Assembly (NCBI GenBank): GCA_002862705.1
Contig: PKDU01000017.1
Coordinates: 1-54,893 of the forward strand
Source: Flavobacteriaceae bacterium
GTDB taxonomy: Bacteria; Bacteroidota; Bacteroidia; Flavobacteriales; Flavobacteriaceae
Direction: 5' to 3'
Length of the DNA stretch: 54,893 bases
Shown: positions 7,649 through 19,033 of the stretch, one piece after another
Numbering within the stretch: the stretch's first letter is position 1
How the letters are laid out: each line of letters opens with the position of its first letter
Translations under genes and position numbers: made by a program
Notes under the pieces: generated by a model
What the model saw: only the letters and a program-made list of their open reading frames with translations
What the model was told of the DNA's origin: nothing
The model's database searches: none

Positions 7649-9442
7649 TTATTTAAGCTTTTTTTGACGCTCTGCTTCTTCCATCAATTCAGCCATTTTA
7701 CGCTGAAAGCGATTTTGCTTCTTAGGCTTCTTTTTGTTTTCCTCAATCTGCGCATGGATTTTATCCTGATCAATGATGACGTTTTTAATCACCAACATGA
7801 TCCCAATCATCAATACGTTGGAAACAAAATAGTACAAACTAAACCCACTGGCATAATTGTTAAAGAAAAACAACATCATGACAGGCATCAAATACATGAT
7901 ATACTTCATGTTAGGCATGCCCGGCTGTGAAGGTTGCATTTGCTGACCTGCCGTCATCTGGGTATAGATGAAGATCGCAACAGACGCCAATAGTGGAAAC
8001 AAACTAACGTGATCGCCATAGAATGGAATAGTGAATGGAAGCTCTGCAATCATGTCATAGGACGACAAATCTTTTGCCCACAAAAAGGACTTACCACGCA
8101 TTTCGTATGCGATGGGAAAGAAATAGAACAAGGCAAAGAAAATCGGCATTTGAATCAATGCGGGTATACAACCTGCCATAGGGCTTGCTCCGGCTTTGCT
8201 GTAGAGCTTCATGGTTTCCTGTTGACGCTTTGTGGCATCGTTTTTATACTTTTCATTCAAGGCCGTTATCTCCGGTCGCAACACCCGCATTTTGGCTTGA
8301 GACACATAAGACTTATAGAGCACTGGCGAAAGCACCAAACGCACAATAATGGTCAATAAAATAATGGCAATCCCTTGCGGAACAACCCCCGAAAGCATGC
8401 TAAACAACGGATAAAATACCGAACGGTTTATCCAGCCAATAATCCCCCAGCCAAAAGAAATACTTTCATAGAGAGATTCGTCATAGGTCTTTAATACTGC
8501 GTAGTCGGTTGGGCCCATATACCAATCAAAGTTGGCCTGAAAACGGTTGCGCCCATACGGCAATGTGGTTTCGGTCGAAAACGCCTTAAGAAATTCCGAC
8601 TCCTCTTCTTCCTCGTCTGTTATGGTTGATGTGGAAACAATAGCCACTTCAAATGGGTTTTCTGGAATAAGAATACTACTGAAAAAATGCTGGCGGTAGG
8701 ATACCCATCCTACGTTTTTCAAATCGTCGTCGTCGTCTCCTGCGGCAGATAGCGTACTGTATTTGTCCGATTTGTGGTTATAGGCAAGTTGCGTATAACG
8801 GTTTTCGTATTGGGCGCTTTTCGCATGGCGGAAGCCATCCATACGCCATGAAAAGGCAGCGGGAATGGAAGGGTCCAAAGCACCTTCTATGCCTTCGGCA
8901 ACCACTTCAAAACCAAAGCGGTATCCGTCCTTTGGCAACGTATAGACCAATTCAATATAACCATCGGTATCAAGTGGTGCGCGCAAACGCAATTCCTGTC
9001 GTGCTGCTGTGTTGCTTACCGAAGGGGTAAACATCATAAATTTTGTCTGAAACAACTGTCCAGAAACGGTTGTAAATGCGATGTTAAAGGAGCTGTTATC
9101 GTTGTCGATCAAGTACAAAGGCGCGTCTTGGTAATTGACCAAACCTTTTAGGGCAACCTGTGTCATCAGGCCTCCTTTGGTAGAAATGCCAATGGACAGC
9201 ACCTCGTTTTGCAACTTAAGGGTATCGGCAACAACGCTGGCCGCTGCTACAACAGGGTTTGCTTGTTTGGCTGTTTCCGATGCAATGGGCTGCACTGAAT
9301 CTTGTTGTTCGGCTGCTGCTGTGATAGCAGTATCTGTCGTTTCCAAATCCGGAACAGGCTGATTGTACATCATCCAAGTGAATATGCCAAAAATAAGCAC
9401 CATTCCTATGATTTGTAGAGGGTCTATTTGCCGATTTTCCAT
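7649..9442 (-). CDS. yidC: Membrane protein insertase YidC (Oxa1 family)
   Basis: 597 aa inner-membrane insertase, alone or with SecYEG. An N-terminal transmembrane segment (about 10-26, IGMVLIFGIFTWMMYN) is followed by a large periplasmic domain (about 30-345). The conserved Oxa1 core then begins at FYPLFSMLSG and contains IIVRLVLSP, whose Arg lies in the hydrophilic groove. Further TM helices and a Lys-rich C-terminal tail (KKKPKKQNRFQRK...) for ribosome contact follow. The P1 domain has an acidic loop (DEEEEE), a local peculiarity. It sits 6 nt downstream of pyrG, so the two are co-transcribed. Confidence 0.97.
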   Translation of the reverse strand: MENRQIDPLQIIGMVLIFGIFTWMMYNQPVPDLETTDTAITAAAEQQDSVQPIASETAKQANPVVAAASVVADTLKLQNEVLSIGISTKGGLMTQVALKGLVNYQDAPLYLIDNDNSSFNIAFTTVSGQLFQTKFMMFTPSVSNTAARQELRLRAPLDTDGYIELVYTLPKDGYRFGFEVVAEGIEGALDPSIPAAFSWRMDGFRHAKSAQYENRYTQLAYNHKSDKYSTLSAAGDDDDDLKNVGWVSYRQHFFSSILIPENPFEVAIVSTSTITDEEEEESEFLKAFSTETTLPYGRNRFQANFDWYMGPTDYAVLKTYDESLYESISFGWGIIGWINRSVFYPLFSMLSGVVPQGIAIILLTIIVRLVLSPVLYKSYVSQAKMRVLRPEITALNEKYKNDATKRQQETMKLYSKAGASPMAGCIPALIQMPIFFALFYFFPIAYEMRGKSFLWAKDLSSYDMIAELPFTIPFYGDHVSLFPLLASVAIFIYTQMTAGQQMQPSQPGMPNMKYIMYLMPVMMLFFFNNYASGFSLYYFVSNVLMIGIMLVIKNVIIDQDKIHAQIEENKKKPKKQNRFQRKMAELMEEAERQKKLK

Positions 9443-9448
9443 GTTAAA

Positions 9449-11074
<1,626 letters not shown>

Positions 11075-11087
11075 TCATTTTAAGTGG

Positions 11088-11121
11088 CAAAAATACAAAG
11101 AATAAACTACCTAACATGCAA
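11088..11121 (-). promoter_or_regulatory. Promoter of pyrG-yidC
   Basis: Minus strand: -7 box TATTTTTG (11088-11095) and TTG (11119-11121) separated by 23 bp, the upper limit of Bacteroidota spacing. It lies inside the end of the LysM gene. Confidence 0.45.
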
Positions 11122-12900
11122 GGAATCTGCTTGTGGCTGTAAAGGCACTATTTCAATAGTTTCAAAGCCCTGATGTTGTACCATATAAGTAGCAGTATTT
11201 CGATAACCGCCTTTTGGATTGGGCTGATAATCAAAACGGTATTGTAACTGCTCTAAAACCCCGAGTTTTAATCCATCGATTAGCTTTCTTTTGGTAGCTA
11301 TTCGAAGGGAGGCATCAATCATAACATCAAACCCCTTAACGGCAGTCCTGTTGGGCGCCTTTCCATAGCGTTCTTTAAATGAAGCGTCAAATTTTAGGCG
11401 TAAACTATCGCGTTTTTCCAAAAAATGATTGGGATAAGAAAAACGGATATTGCCCAGATGGGCTTGAGAAATATTTTCATCGTCATAGGCCGGCGATCGG
11501 AAATGCGTGAGCAATTGTACCTGGCGCTCCTCCGAAGATTGAGCATTTAGCATGGAAGTCATACTGGTTACCAAATTTAAGTTTTCGGTTTCCAAAAAGA
11601 CCCAATTTGGTCTTGTAGGCGTTAACAAAGAATCCACCACATCGGGCTTGATAAAGCCAAATTCTTCATCTGGCGGCAACACTTCTGCCAAGGGAAATTG
11701 TTCTTTTAGACGCAGTGCCGTTTGCTGATTTTTGGTGTCTGCAATAATCAGTACACAGGGATTTTCGTGTTGTGCATCCAGCGAATCCACATAGCGCATC
11801 ATACGCTTGGCAAGTGACTTCTTGCTGGGAATGGTGTTGATAAGCATTTTGCGTGGTCGAATATCACGTGTGGTCAAGGGGGAGATAACGGGCACATTAA
11901 AAAAGCTCATGGCTTGTGCCATCCTGCTCACATTGGCTGGCGTGAAAGGACCAATAACAGCATCATAACTGGTAAAGTCTTCTTGATTGAGCAACTGCTC
12001 AATAATATGCAACTGGCCTTCGGAATCAAAAACAGAGAGTTCAATACTCAAGCCTGCCTTATTCAAGCTATCAACAGCATATAACATACCGGAATAAAAG
12101 TCAAGCGACACTGTCGTTAGGTTGCGTTCAGAAAGCGTTTTGTTTGTTTGATCTATGGAATCCAGCTCAATTTTAGAAAGTCTAAAGGGCGCCAAAAAAG
12201 CAATGCGCACCACAGGTGCAACAAAAGTACTGTCCCATAAACTGGTTTTGATTTTTTCCAATCCATCAACAATGAGTGAATCAGCTGCTTTTGCCTTTGG
12301 AATTTTTAAAACCATGCCTACCATAAGTCCTGTCGAATCAAGGCTTGGGTTCAGGGCTTCCAAATCAGCTTTACTAAGGCCTAATTTTTGTTCAAGACGA
12401 AAAAAACCTTCCTTAGGCTTAACGGTGTAATAATCAACTTGCGCCGCAATTTCTTCAGCCGTTTTGGAGGGCACCTTAAGCATGCTCCCAACCGACAAGG
12501 TATCACCTAATTGGGGATTTAACGCTTTGAGTGAGTCTACTGAAATGCCGTAGGTATGGGCAATCCGCCAGAGGGTTTCCTTTGGCTGTACGCTATGTGT
12601 TACTGTTGTGGGTTGCGCTGGCGAAACAACAACTTCTTTTTTGTATCTCGGTATTTTGATCTTGTCACGTTTGCGTATTCCTTTCGCAGCAGCGGGGTTG
12701 TGCGTAATGATTTGAGCCACTGTGACATCGTAGCGCGTTGCAATCCCTTCAAGGGATTCTTTCTTTTTTACTTTATGAACGACAAAGTGAGATGCTTCTG
12801 GCTCTTGTGCGCTGCCAAGCAAGCCAAAAAAAAGAAAAGCGAGTGATAGAATAAGTCTATTCCCACTCAATTGTTGCAGGGGGTTTTGAACTAATATCAT
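11107..12900 (-). CDS. LysM-repeat protein with a C-terminal periplasmic-binding-like domain
   Basis: 597 aa exported protein. The signal sequence [18 protein letters not shown] ends near residue 32. Three LysM modules follow (about 38-88, 98-150 and 155-203), each with the (V)K..ESL..IA...V.....NP....... pattern; these bind peptidoglycan. The remaining ~380 residues, beginning [12 protein letters not shown], look like a type 1 periplasmic binding fold related to Leu/Ile/Val-binding and LpoA-like proteins, including [17 protein letters not shown]. It may sense or organise cell-wall synthesis (inference). I chose the ATG at 12900 ([10 protein letters not shown]), which overlaps the end of guaA by 44 nt; an upstream ATG at 12966 would overlap by 110 nt. 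Confidence 0.85.
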   Translation of the reverse strand: MILVQNPLQQLSGNRLILSLAFLFFGLLGSAQEPEASHFVVHKVKKKESLEGIATRYDVTVAQIITHNPAAAKGIRKRDKIKIPRYKKEVVVSPAQPTTVTHSVQPKETLWRIAHTYGISVDSLKALNPQLGDTLSVGSMLKVPSKTAEEIAAQVDYYTVKPKEGFFRLEQKLGLSKADLEALNPSLDSTGLMVGMVLKIPKAKAADSLIVDGLEKIKTSLWDSTFVAPVVRIAFLAPFRLSKIELDSIDQTNKTLSERNLTTVSLDFYSGMLYAVDSLNKAGLSIELSVFDSEGQLHIIEQLLNQEDFTSYDAVIGPFTPANVSRMAQAMSFFNVPVISPLTTRDIRPRKMLINTIPSKKSLAKRMMRYVDSLDAQHENPCVLIIADTKNQQTALRLKEQFPLAEVLPPDEEFGFIKPDVVDSLLTPTRPNWVFLETENLNLVTSMTSMLNAQSSEERQVQLLTHFRSPAYDDENISQAHLGNIRFSYPNHFLEKRDSLRLKFDASFKERYGKAPNRTAVKGFDVMIDASLRIATKRKLIDGLKLGVLEQLQYRFDYQPNPKGGYRNTATYMVQHQGFETIEIVPLQPQADSLHVR

Positions 12901-14383
12901 AAACGACACGATTGATTCCCGGGACACGGTTGATGATTTGGTTTGAAATTTCTTGTAAGAAAGCATATGGCAAATGTACCCAATCTGCCGTCATTCCGTC
13001 TGTTGAAGTTACGGCTCTTAAGGCAACGCACTTTTCATAGGTGCGTTCGTCTCCCATTACGCCCACAGACTGCACAGGCAGCAGCATCACACCAGCTTGC
13101 CAAACGTCATCGTACAAGCCGTGGTCTCGAAGCCCTTGAATAAACAAAGCATCTGCTTCTTGTAACATACGCACGTTTTCGGCTGTAATGTCTCCTAAAA
13201 TACGTATACCAAGGCCTGGCCCAGGGAATGGGTGGCGTCCAAGTATTTCTTTGGGCATTTTAAGGGTTGCGCCAACGCGACGTACTTCATCTTTAAATAG
13301 CATTTTAAGGGGCTCTACTACTTTCAACTTCATAAAGTCCGGCAATCCCCCCACGTTGTGATGTGATTTGATGGTAGCAGAAGGCCCGTTTACAGATATC
13401 GATTCAATAACATCTGGATAAATAGTGCCTTGGGCAAGCCATTTGGCACCTTCGACCTTGTGCGATTCATCGTCAAAGACATCTATAAATACCTTACCAA
13501 TAATTTTTCGTTTGGTTTCTGGGTCGCGCTCCCCTGCCAAGGCATCTAAGAAGTGCTTGGAAGCATCCACGCCCTTGACGTTCAACCCCAAACCTTTGTA
13601 TTGCTCCAATACCTCGTCGTATTCGTTTTTGCGCAACAAACCGTTGTTGACAAAAATACAATGGAGGTTAGGGCCTATGGCTTTGTGCAACAAAATAGCC
13701 GCCACAGAAGAATCCACACCACCACTGAGGCCCAATATCACCTTATCTTGCCCCAGTTCCTCGCTTAGAGCAGCCACTGTTGTTTCCACAAAGGCACTTG
13801 AGGTCCAGTCGGGGTTAATACCCGAAATGTCAACCAAAAAGTTTTGCAGCAGCTGCTTACCATCTGTTGTGTGATACACTTCAGGGTGAAACTGTATCCC
13901 ATAGGTCATGTCATTGTCCATGACATAAGCGGCGTTGGCAACATCAGAAGTGGATGCCAATTGGGTTGCATGCTCAGGTAATTTTTTGATGGTGTCGCTA
14001 TGGCTCATCCACACTTGAGATTCGAGTGGAATGTCTTTGGTAAAGGCATGCGGTACTACTTGTGCCAGTCTGGCTCGGCCATATTCACGAGTATCTGAAG
14101 GGGCTACCGCTCCGCCATTGAAATGTGCTAAATATTGTGCTCCGTAGCAAATCCCAAGCAGAGGCACTTTAGTTCTGATTTGACTCAAATCGGGGTGTGG
14201 CGCATCATCAGCACGAACCGAATACGGCGATCCCGAAAGGATGACTGCTTTAAATGTGTTGATGTCCTCAGGAATATTGTGAAAAGGGTGGATTTCACAA
14301 AAAATGGAAAGTTCTCGAACGCGTCGGGCAATCAACTGGGTGTATTGCGAACCGAAATCGAGAATTAAAACTTTGTTCTGCAT
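12857..14383 (-). CDS. guaA: GMP synthase (glutamine-hydrolysing)
   Basis: 508 aa. It aminates XMP to GMP with glutamine and ATP. The N-terminal glutamine amidotransferase has its nucleophile at about C79 ([12 protein letters not shown]) and FHPEVYH. The ATP pyrophosphatase domain has the PP-loop [13 protein letters not shown] (about 218-230). The C-terminal dimerisation domain ends [10 protein letters not shown] start at the ATG at 14383 ([11 protein letters not shown]); the longer frame uses a TTG that is part of the -7 box. With that box 3 nt upstream the mRNA should be leaderless. The 3' end overlaps the LysM gene. Confidence 0.97.
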   Translation of the reverse strand: MQNKVLILDFGSQYTQLIARRVRELSIFCEIHPFHNIPEDINTFKAVILSGSPYSVRADDAPHPDLSQIRTKVPLLGICYGAQYLAHFNGGAVAPSDTREYGRARLAQVVPHAFTKDIPLESQVWMSHSDTIKKLPEHATQLASTSDVANAAYVMDNDMTYGIQFHPEVYHTTDGKQLLQNFLVDISGINPDWTSSAFVETTVAALSEELGQDKVILGLSGGVDSSVAAILLHKAIGPNLHCIFVNNGLLRKNEYDEVLEQYKGLGLNVKGVDASKHFLDALAGERDPETKRKIIGKVFIDVFDDESHKVEGAKWLAQGTIYPDVIESISVNGPSATIKSHHNVGGLPDFMKLKVVEPLKMLFKDEVRRVGATLKMPKEILGRHPFPGPGLGIRILGDITAENVRMLQEADALFIQGLRDHGLYDDVWQAGVMLLPVQSVGVMGDERTYEKCVALRAVTSTDGMTADWVHLPYAFLQEISNQIINRVPGINRVVYDISSKPPATIEWE

Positions 14384-14386
14384 ATG

Positions 14387-14394
14387 CAAAAATA
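14387..14394 (-). promoter_or_regulatory. -7 box of guaA, directly abutting the start codon
   Basis: TATTTTTG on the minus strand, 3 nt before the ATG. The predicted transcription start coincides with the start codon. Confidence 0.5.
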
Positions 14395-14451
14395 CAACTA
14401 AACTTCAATGAAGCAGAATCGCTTATCAATAGTTTTTAACAGGTATGGATA

Positions 14452-16056
14452 TCAAATTTGAATGACCGCCAAACCATTTACCGCTGTAGATAAAGTGGCT
14501 TTTAATTCTTTAGTAAAATGAGTCAAGCCTGTTTCTGAAACAAAGGCAGAAAAATGTGCCGTGCGCTCTTGTAATCTATTGTTTGGAAATAAATCGTTTC
14601 GAATGTCGGTGGCACGTACCACTTCGTCTTGCAGTTTTTTCCGCTGGGCTCTTAAGAGGCGATTTTCTAGTTTGTCCAAGCCTTTGAGCTGCTTTTTTTC
14701 TTGTGCTTCGACTGCCCCCAAAAAGGATTTGTCGGTTTGTGCAGCCAAGTCATGAAAGGCCTTGAAGTTATCTTTCAATACTTCGCGTTGGGAAGAAAAA
14801 TCTATGTCAATATCGCTAATTTGGCGTACGCGTTTGTTGATAAAAGTCGCTGTAGGCAAGAACAAGTCGGCTATAGGAAGGTTTAGCTTATTGCATTTTT
14901 TGACTTGCTTTTCAGACATTAACAAAACAGTAGTTCGGTGCTGTAAGAGGGGATATGGAATGTCAAATTTTTCAAAAGTAGTTTTAAGCTGTAGCCAATA
15001 GGCCAACTCACCGCCACCACCTATATAGGCAATGTTGGGCAGCACACATTCTTGATACAGAGGGCGCATAAGTGCATTGGGAGAAAATCGTTCTGGATGC
15101 TTTTCAATTTCCTCACTCAAGCTTTGAAATGTCCATTTTGTTGGATTTTCTGTGGTTCCAAATCGATTTGCATCTGTTGTGATACGCAAGCGCTTATCGT
15201 TAAAAAGATAGAATAGGTTGATTTCCCTAGGATTTACCTGTGGCTTAAAGTCCTTCACCACCTTTTTTAAGGCAGTGTTGGTTTGCGTTACCCCTTTGTG
15301 CGTGAATTGTTCCCTTACCTCAGCTTTAAACATAGGCACAAACAGTGATTTTAAGGCTGCATCGTCTCCGTCAACCACGATTATTCCGTCTGCACCAAAA
15401 AGCTGATGCACCAGTCTTCGCGTGGCTTTTGCCAACGTGCCTTCTTGCAAATAGCAATTTGCAAAAAGAACGAGTAATTCTTTTGCTTGGTCGGTACTGT
15501 TCCAATAGGGGGTTAATTCGTCTAAAATAACATCAAGGCCAGTGGTAGGCATACGGCCCACAGCTCCGGCGGTCACTGCTTCCCATCTTACTTTTTGTTC
15601 GCCCAAAAAGAAGTGATTTATCTCTTCAATATCGTGATCTTCAGATGCCATCCAAAAAACGGGGACATATTGGTGTTTGTCATCTGCTTGTTGCATGGCT
15701 GCTGCACCATTAATGACATCCAAAATCTTATACCAAAAATACAAGGGCCCTGTAAAGAGATTCAACTGATGCCCTGTGGTTATTGTTACTGCGTTTGAGG
15801 CGGATAAGGCATCTATTTGTGCACGCGTTTTACTATCAGGGGCTAGGTGTTCGTATTGCTTGTGCAGCACCTCAACCAATGTATTTCGCTTGGATTGGTC
15901 AAAGGAAGTGGCGCGATTTGATGCGACTTTAGTGGCTGCTTTGGTTGAAACCAACCCCCTATGAAAGGATTTTAAGGCGGGATCGTTGCGCAACAATTGC
16001 TGCATTAAAGGTGCATAAACACCCCTATGATATCCCAACGACTCGATTAGCTTCAT
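14452..16056 (-). CDS. bshC: Bacillithiol biosynthesis cysteine-adding enzyme
   Basis: 534 aa. BshC adds cysteine to glucosaminyl-malate in the last step of bacillithiol synthesis, the low-molecular-weight thiol of many Bacteroidota and Firmicutes. The family is recognised from VTITTGHQLNLFTGPLYFWYKILD, FWMASEDHDIEEINHF and the C-terminal coiled-coil (about 420-500, rich in Lys/Glu/Leu). Length fits the family. bshA and bshB are not in the window. A TACTTTTG box ends 4 nt before the ATG. No operon partner is obvious: guaA (downstream) has its own promoter and rimO (upstream) ends 26 bp away. Confidence 0.93.
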   Translation of the reverse strand: MKLIESLGYHRGVYAPLMQQLLRNDPALKSFHRGLVSTKAATKVASNRATSFDQSKRNTLVEVLHKQYEHLAPDSKTRAQIDALSASNAVTITTGHQLNLFTGPLYFWYKILDVINGAAAMQQADDKHQYVPVFWMASEDHDIEEINHFFLGEQKVRWEAVTAGAVGRMPTTGLDVILDELTPYWNSTDQAKELLVLFANCYLQEGTLAKATRRLVHQLFGADGIIVVDGDDAALKSLFVPMFKAEVREQFTHKGVTQTNTALKKVVKDFKPQVNPREINLFYLFNDKRLRITTDANRFGTTENPTKWTFQSLSEEIEKHPERFSPNALMRPLYQECVLPNIAYIGGGGELAYWLQLKTTFEKFDIPYPLLQHRTTVLLMSEKQVKKCNKLNLPIADLFLPTATFINKRVRQISDIDIDFSSQREVLKDNFKAFHDLAAQTDKSFLGAVEAQEKKQLKGLDKLENRLLRAQRKKLQDEVVRATDIRNDLFPNNRLQERTAHFSAFVSETGLTHFTKELKATLSTAVNGLAVIQI

Positions 16057-16060
16057 AAGA

Positions 16061-16068
16061 CAAAAGTA
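16061..16068 (-). promoter_or_regulatory. -7 box of bshC
   Basis: TACTTTTG (minus strand) fits TAnnTTTG and ends 4 nt before the ATG, predicting a leaderless message. No -33 TTG is evident. Confidence 0.45.
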
Positions 16069-16082
16069 GTTAATGTAAGAAA

Positions 16083-17387
16083 CTATTGCGCAGGAACGGC
16101 CTCTAAGTCAAAGTCCTGTGCGGCTATTATGGTTAGATTGGCAAAATCGCCAACCTTGAGGTAGTGTTCGCGGGCATCCACCCAAACTTCGTTGTCCACA
16201 TCCGGAGAATCAAACTCGGTACGACCCACAAAGCGGTTTCCTTCTTTTCTGTCAATAACACAACGCAGGGTTTTACCCACCAAGGCTTGATTCTTTTCCC
16301 AAGAAATATGGGCTTGGATTTCCATCAATTCGTTGACACGTGCTTGTTTCACTTCAGCAGGCACATCGTCTACCAAGCTATGGGCATGGGTATTTTCCTC
16401 ATGGCTGTACTGAAAACAGCCCAAACGCTCAAAACGCATTTCTTTTACCCATGACTTAAGCAATTCGAAATCTGCTGCTGTTTCACCAGGATAACCCAAG
16501 ATAAGCGAGGTGCGAATGGCTATTTCTGGAACAGCTTTTCTGAAACGCTGGAGCAAAGCCGTTGTTTTTTCTTGTGTAGTACCACGACGCATGGACTTCA
16601 AAAGGTGATCTGAAATATGCTGTAATGGAATGTCAATGTATGAACACACCTTGGGCTCGGTTGCGATTACGCCCAACACGTCTTCTGGAAATCCTGAAGG
16701 AAAGGCGTAGTGTAGGCGTATCCATTCGATACCTGCCACTGCTGTTAATGCACGCAGCAAATCTGCCAAGCGTCGCTTTTTGTATACGTCCAAGCCATAA
16801 TAGGTAGAATCTTGGGCAATAATAATCAGTTCCTTCACGCCGTTTTTAGCAAGTCCTTGTGCTTCTTTAACTAAATCTTCAATGGGTTTTGAGCGATGTG
16901 CCCCACGCATCAATGGGATGGCACAGAACGAACAAGGTCGGTCACAGCCTTCTGATATTTTGAGATAGGCGTAATTTTTTGGCGTGGTGGTTAGGCGTTC
17001 GCCCAACAATTCGTGGCGATAATCTGCACCAAGCGCCTTAAGCAACAAAGGTAAATCGGTCGTGCCAAAATAGTCGTCAACATCTGGAATTTCAGCTTCT
17101 AAATCGTCTTTATAGCGCTCACTCAAACAACCCGTAACAAACAATTTATCGATTTTACCTGTCTGTTTTTGCTCGGCAAAAGACAGTATGGTATTGACCG
17201 ATTCTTCTTTGGCATTATCAATAAAACCACAAGTATTAACCAAAACAATATTTCCTTGCTGTTCGTGCACGACGTCTTTGTCGCTGGCTTTGAGTTGCCC
17301 CATAAGCACCTCGGAGTCATATATGTTTTTAGAACATCCGAGGGTAACAACGTTGATTTTATTCTTTTTAGCTGATTTTGTTCGCAT
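16083..17387 (-). CDS. rimO: Ribosomal protein uS12 methylthiotransferase
   Basis: 434 aa radical-SAM enzyme that adds a methylthio group to a conserved Asp of ribosomal protein S12. The N-terminal UPF0004 domain supplies cysteines for the auxiliary Fe-S cluster (NVVTLGCSKN, LVNTCGFID, FVTGCLSERY). The radical-SAM cluster motif is CDRPCSFC (about 148-155). The C-terminal TRAM domain is about 370-434. The GCSKNxYDSE sequence favours RimO over MiaB, though paralogues are close. It is 5 nt from the stop of the amidase lipoprotein gene upstream, so they are likely co-transcribed. Confidence 0.96.
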   Translation of the reverse strand: MRTKSAKKNKINVVTLGCSKNIYDSEVLMGQLKASDKDVVHEQQGNIVLVNTCGFIDNAKEESVNTILSFAEQKQTGKIDKLFVTGCLSERYKDDLEAEIPDVDDYFGTTDLPLLLKALGADYRHELLGERLTTTPKNYAYLKISEGCDRPCSFCAIPLMRGAHRSKPIEDLVKEAQGLAKNGVKELIIIAQDSTYYGLDVYKKRRLADLLRALTAVAGIEWIRLHYAFPSGFPEDVLGVIATEPKVCSYIDIPLQHISDHLLKSMRRGTTQEKTTALLQRFRKAVPEIAIRTSLILGYPGETAADFELLKSWVKEMRFERLGCFQYSHEENTHAHSLVDDVPAEVKQARVNELMEIQAHISWEKNQALVGKTLRCVIDRKEGNRFVGRTEFDSPDVDNEVWVDAREHYLKVGDFANLTIIAAQDFDLEAVPAQ

Positions 17388-17392
17388 GTTTA

Positions 17393-19030
17393 TTAGTAGC
17401 CTTTCGGAGATTTTCTGTGATTAGAAATGGTTTCATAAGCCGCACCGAGCATCAACAGTTTTTCCTCGCTAAATGATGGTGCGATGAATGTAAGGTTAGC
17501 TGGCTCTCCTTCGTGTGTATAGCCCATAGGAACGGTTAAGCACGGGTAAAACGCAATAGCAGCGTGGCCTGCGTAATAATTGTTTTTACTAAGCACGGCG
17601 TCAAGCTGGTATTTACGTATAGGGGTTTCAAAAAATCCCGAAGCGGCCGCATTGAGTTTTGAAATGGTTTCTTCTAAACCTGCTGCTGTGATACTATCGC
17701 TAATAACGCCATCGAGACGTTCTTGGGCGTATGGCATATACAGTACACTATCTTGCTTGTTGTAATCGATAATTTTCGTCACATCAATAGTTGCAAATTC
17801 AGCGGTTGATGTGTTTTTAAAATACATAGGGATGTCGCGCTTCATATCTCCATTAAGGATAGATGAAAATCCAGAAAGCGAAATTTTATCAGGGGTAAAT
17901 TCGATTACCTCTGCGCCAGCAGCCCTCAAGTCTTCAACAGCGTTGCGGTAAAGTGAGTCTACAGCTAAAATATTGGTCATGGCGCCAAGTCTTGCTCCAG
18001 AAAGCGACGGTTCAACATAACTGTCTGTTAAGGACATGATGCGCGGAACTCGTTTGGTAATAGCGTCTTGTGCATCGGGGGCTGCAATGGCATCTAGCAA
18101 AATGGCATTATCGGCTATGCTTTTGGTCATGGGTCCTGAAGTGTCCAAGGTGCTTGATATAGGCACTATTCCTGTTCGGCTTACTAGGCCAATGGTGGGT
18201 TTTAGTCCAACAACCGCATTTTGGCTTGAAGGAGACAATATGGAGCCCGATGTTTCGGAACCTAAGGCTGCTACGGCATAATTTGCCGCCACGGCCACAG
18301 CACTGCCTGAACTTGAACCGCCCGTTTCAAAAATTCTTCTGCCATAGGGATTTAAGGTCTGCCCGCCAACAGCACTGTAACCAACAGGACAACCGGCGCA
18401 GAAATAATACGCCCATTCACTTAAATTTACTTTTCCTAAAATCAAAGCGCCTTTGTCTTTGAGCTGCTTTACCACAAAAGCATCTTCATCGGGAACATGA
18501 TTTTCTAAGATCGCAGCTCCAGCAGTGGTAGGCATGGCTGCAGTGTTAATATTGTCCTTCAATAAAATAGGCATCCCATAAATGAGGTGCATATCTTCGG
18601 GAGTTTGCCTGTCTTTTTGCTGAGCCTCTTTAATAATGTTGGGGTTTAGTGCTAGGACAGCGTGCAAGGTGGTTTTAGGATTGGACTCCAAAAGACGAAT
18701 GCGATATAAATAGAACTTAACCAAGCGCTCATAGGAAAGCGTTCCATTGGCTATGTGTTGCTGAAGTGTTGGAATGTTTTGCTCAATAATAAGTGGCTTT
18801 AAAGCTTCATAAGTGGTGTCAAAATCACGTAATTCCTTTTCAAAGGGCGCCCACATGGCGTCTTTGTCCAAAAATTTAGATTGAATAAGCTTATAACGCA
18901 TTCTAGGTATTTCGTGATTCGCATTTTGGGCTAATTCTTCCGATTCGTCATAGGGTTGCCAATAGTGACTTGAAGGCGTGTTGCACGACAATATGAACAG
19001 TATAAACACAAAACTTAAAATTGTTTTCAT
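17393..19030 (-). CDS. Amidase-signature family lipoprotein
   Basis: 545 aa. The N-terminus MKTILSFVFILFILSC is a lipoprotein signal with Cys16 as the lipidated residue. The amidase signature domain carries the Ser-cisSer-Lys triad: Lys in MPILLKDNINTA, the cis-Ser in GGSSSGSAVAVAANYAVAALG, and the nucleophile Ser in GSETSGSILSPSS. These enzymes hydrolyse amide bonds of small molecules. The envelope location argues against GatA, as does the absence of GatB/GatC neighbours. The substrate is unknown. It lies 3 nt after ftsY and 5 nt before rimO, probably one operon. Confidence 0.92.
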   Translation of the reverse strand: MKTILSFVFILFILSCNTPSSHYWQPYDESEELAQNANHEIPRMRYKLIQSKFLDKDAMWAPFEKELRDFDTTYEALKPLIIEQNIPTLQQHIANGTLSYERLVKFYLYRIRLLESNPKTTLHAVLALNPNIIKEAQQKDRQTPEDMHLIYGMPILLKDNINTAAMPTTAGAAILENHVPDEDAFVVKQLKDKGALILGKVNLSEWAYYFCAGCPVGYSAVGGQTLNPYGRRIFETGGSSSGSAVAVAANYAVAALGSETSGSILSPSSQNAVVGLKPTIGLVSRTGIVPISSTLDTSGPMTKSIADNAILLDAIAAPDAQDAITKRVPRIMSLTDSYVEPSLSGARLGAMTNILAVDSLYRNAVEDLRAAGAEVIEFTPDKISLSGFSSILNGDMKRDIPMYFKNTSTAEFATIDVTKIIDYNKQDSVLYMPYAQERLDGVISDSITAAGLEETISKLNAAASGFFETPIRKYQLDAVLSKNNYYAGHAAIAFYPCLTVPMGYTHEGEPANLTFIAPSFSEEKLLMLGAAYETISNHRKSPKGY

Positions 19031-19033
19031 AGT

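Noticed and set aside
12901..12966. 22-residue longer start for the LysM protein
   Set aside because: It lies deeper inside guaA and comes before a polar stretch; the ATG at 12900 places the signal peptide near the N-terminus.
17393..19030. Amidase as GatA subunit of the amidotransferase
   Set aside because: It has a lipoprotein signal and no GatB/GatC neighbours; an envelope amidase fits better.
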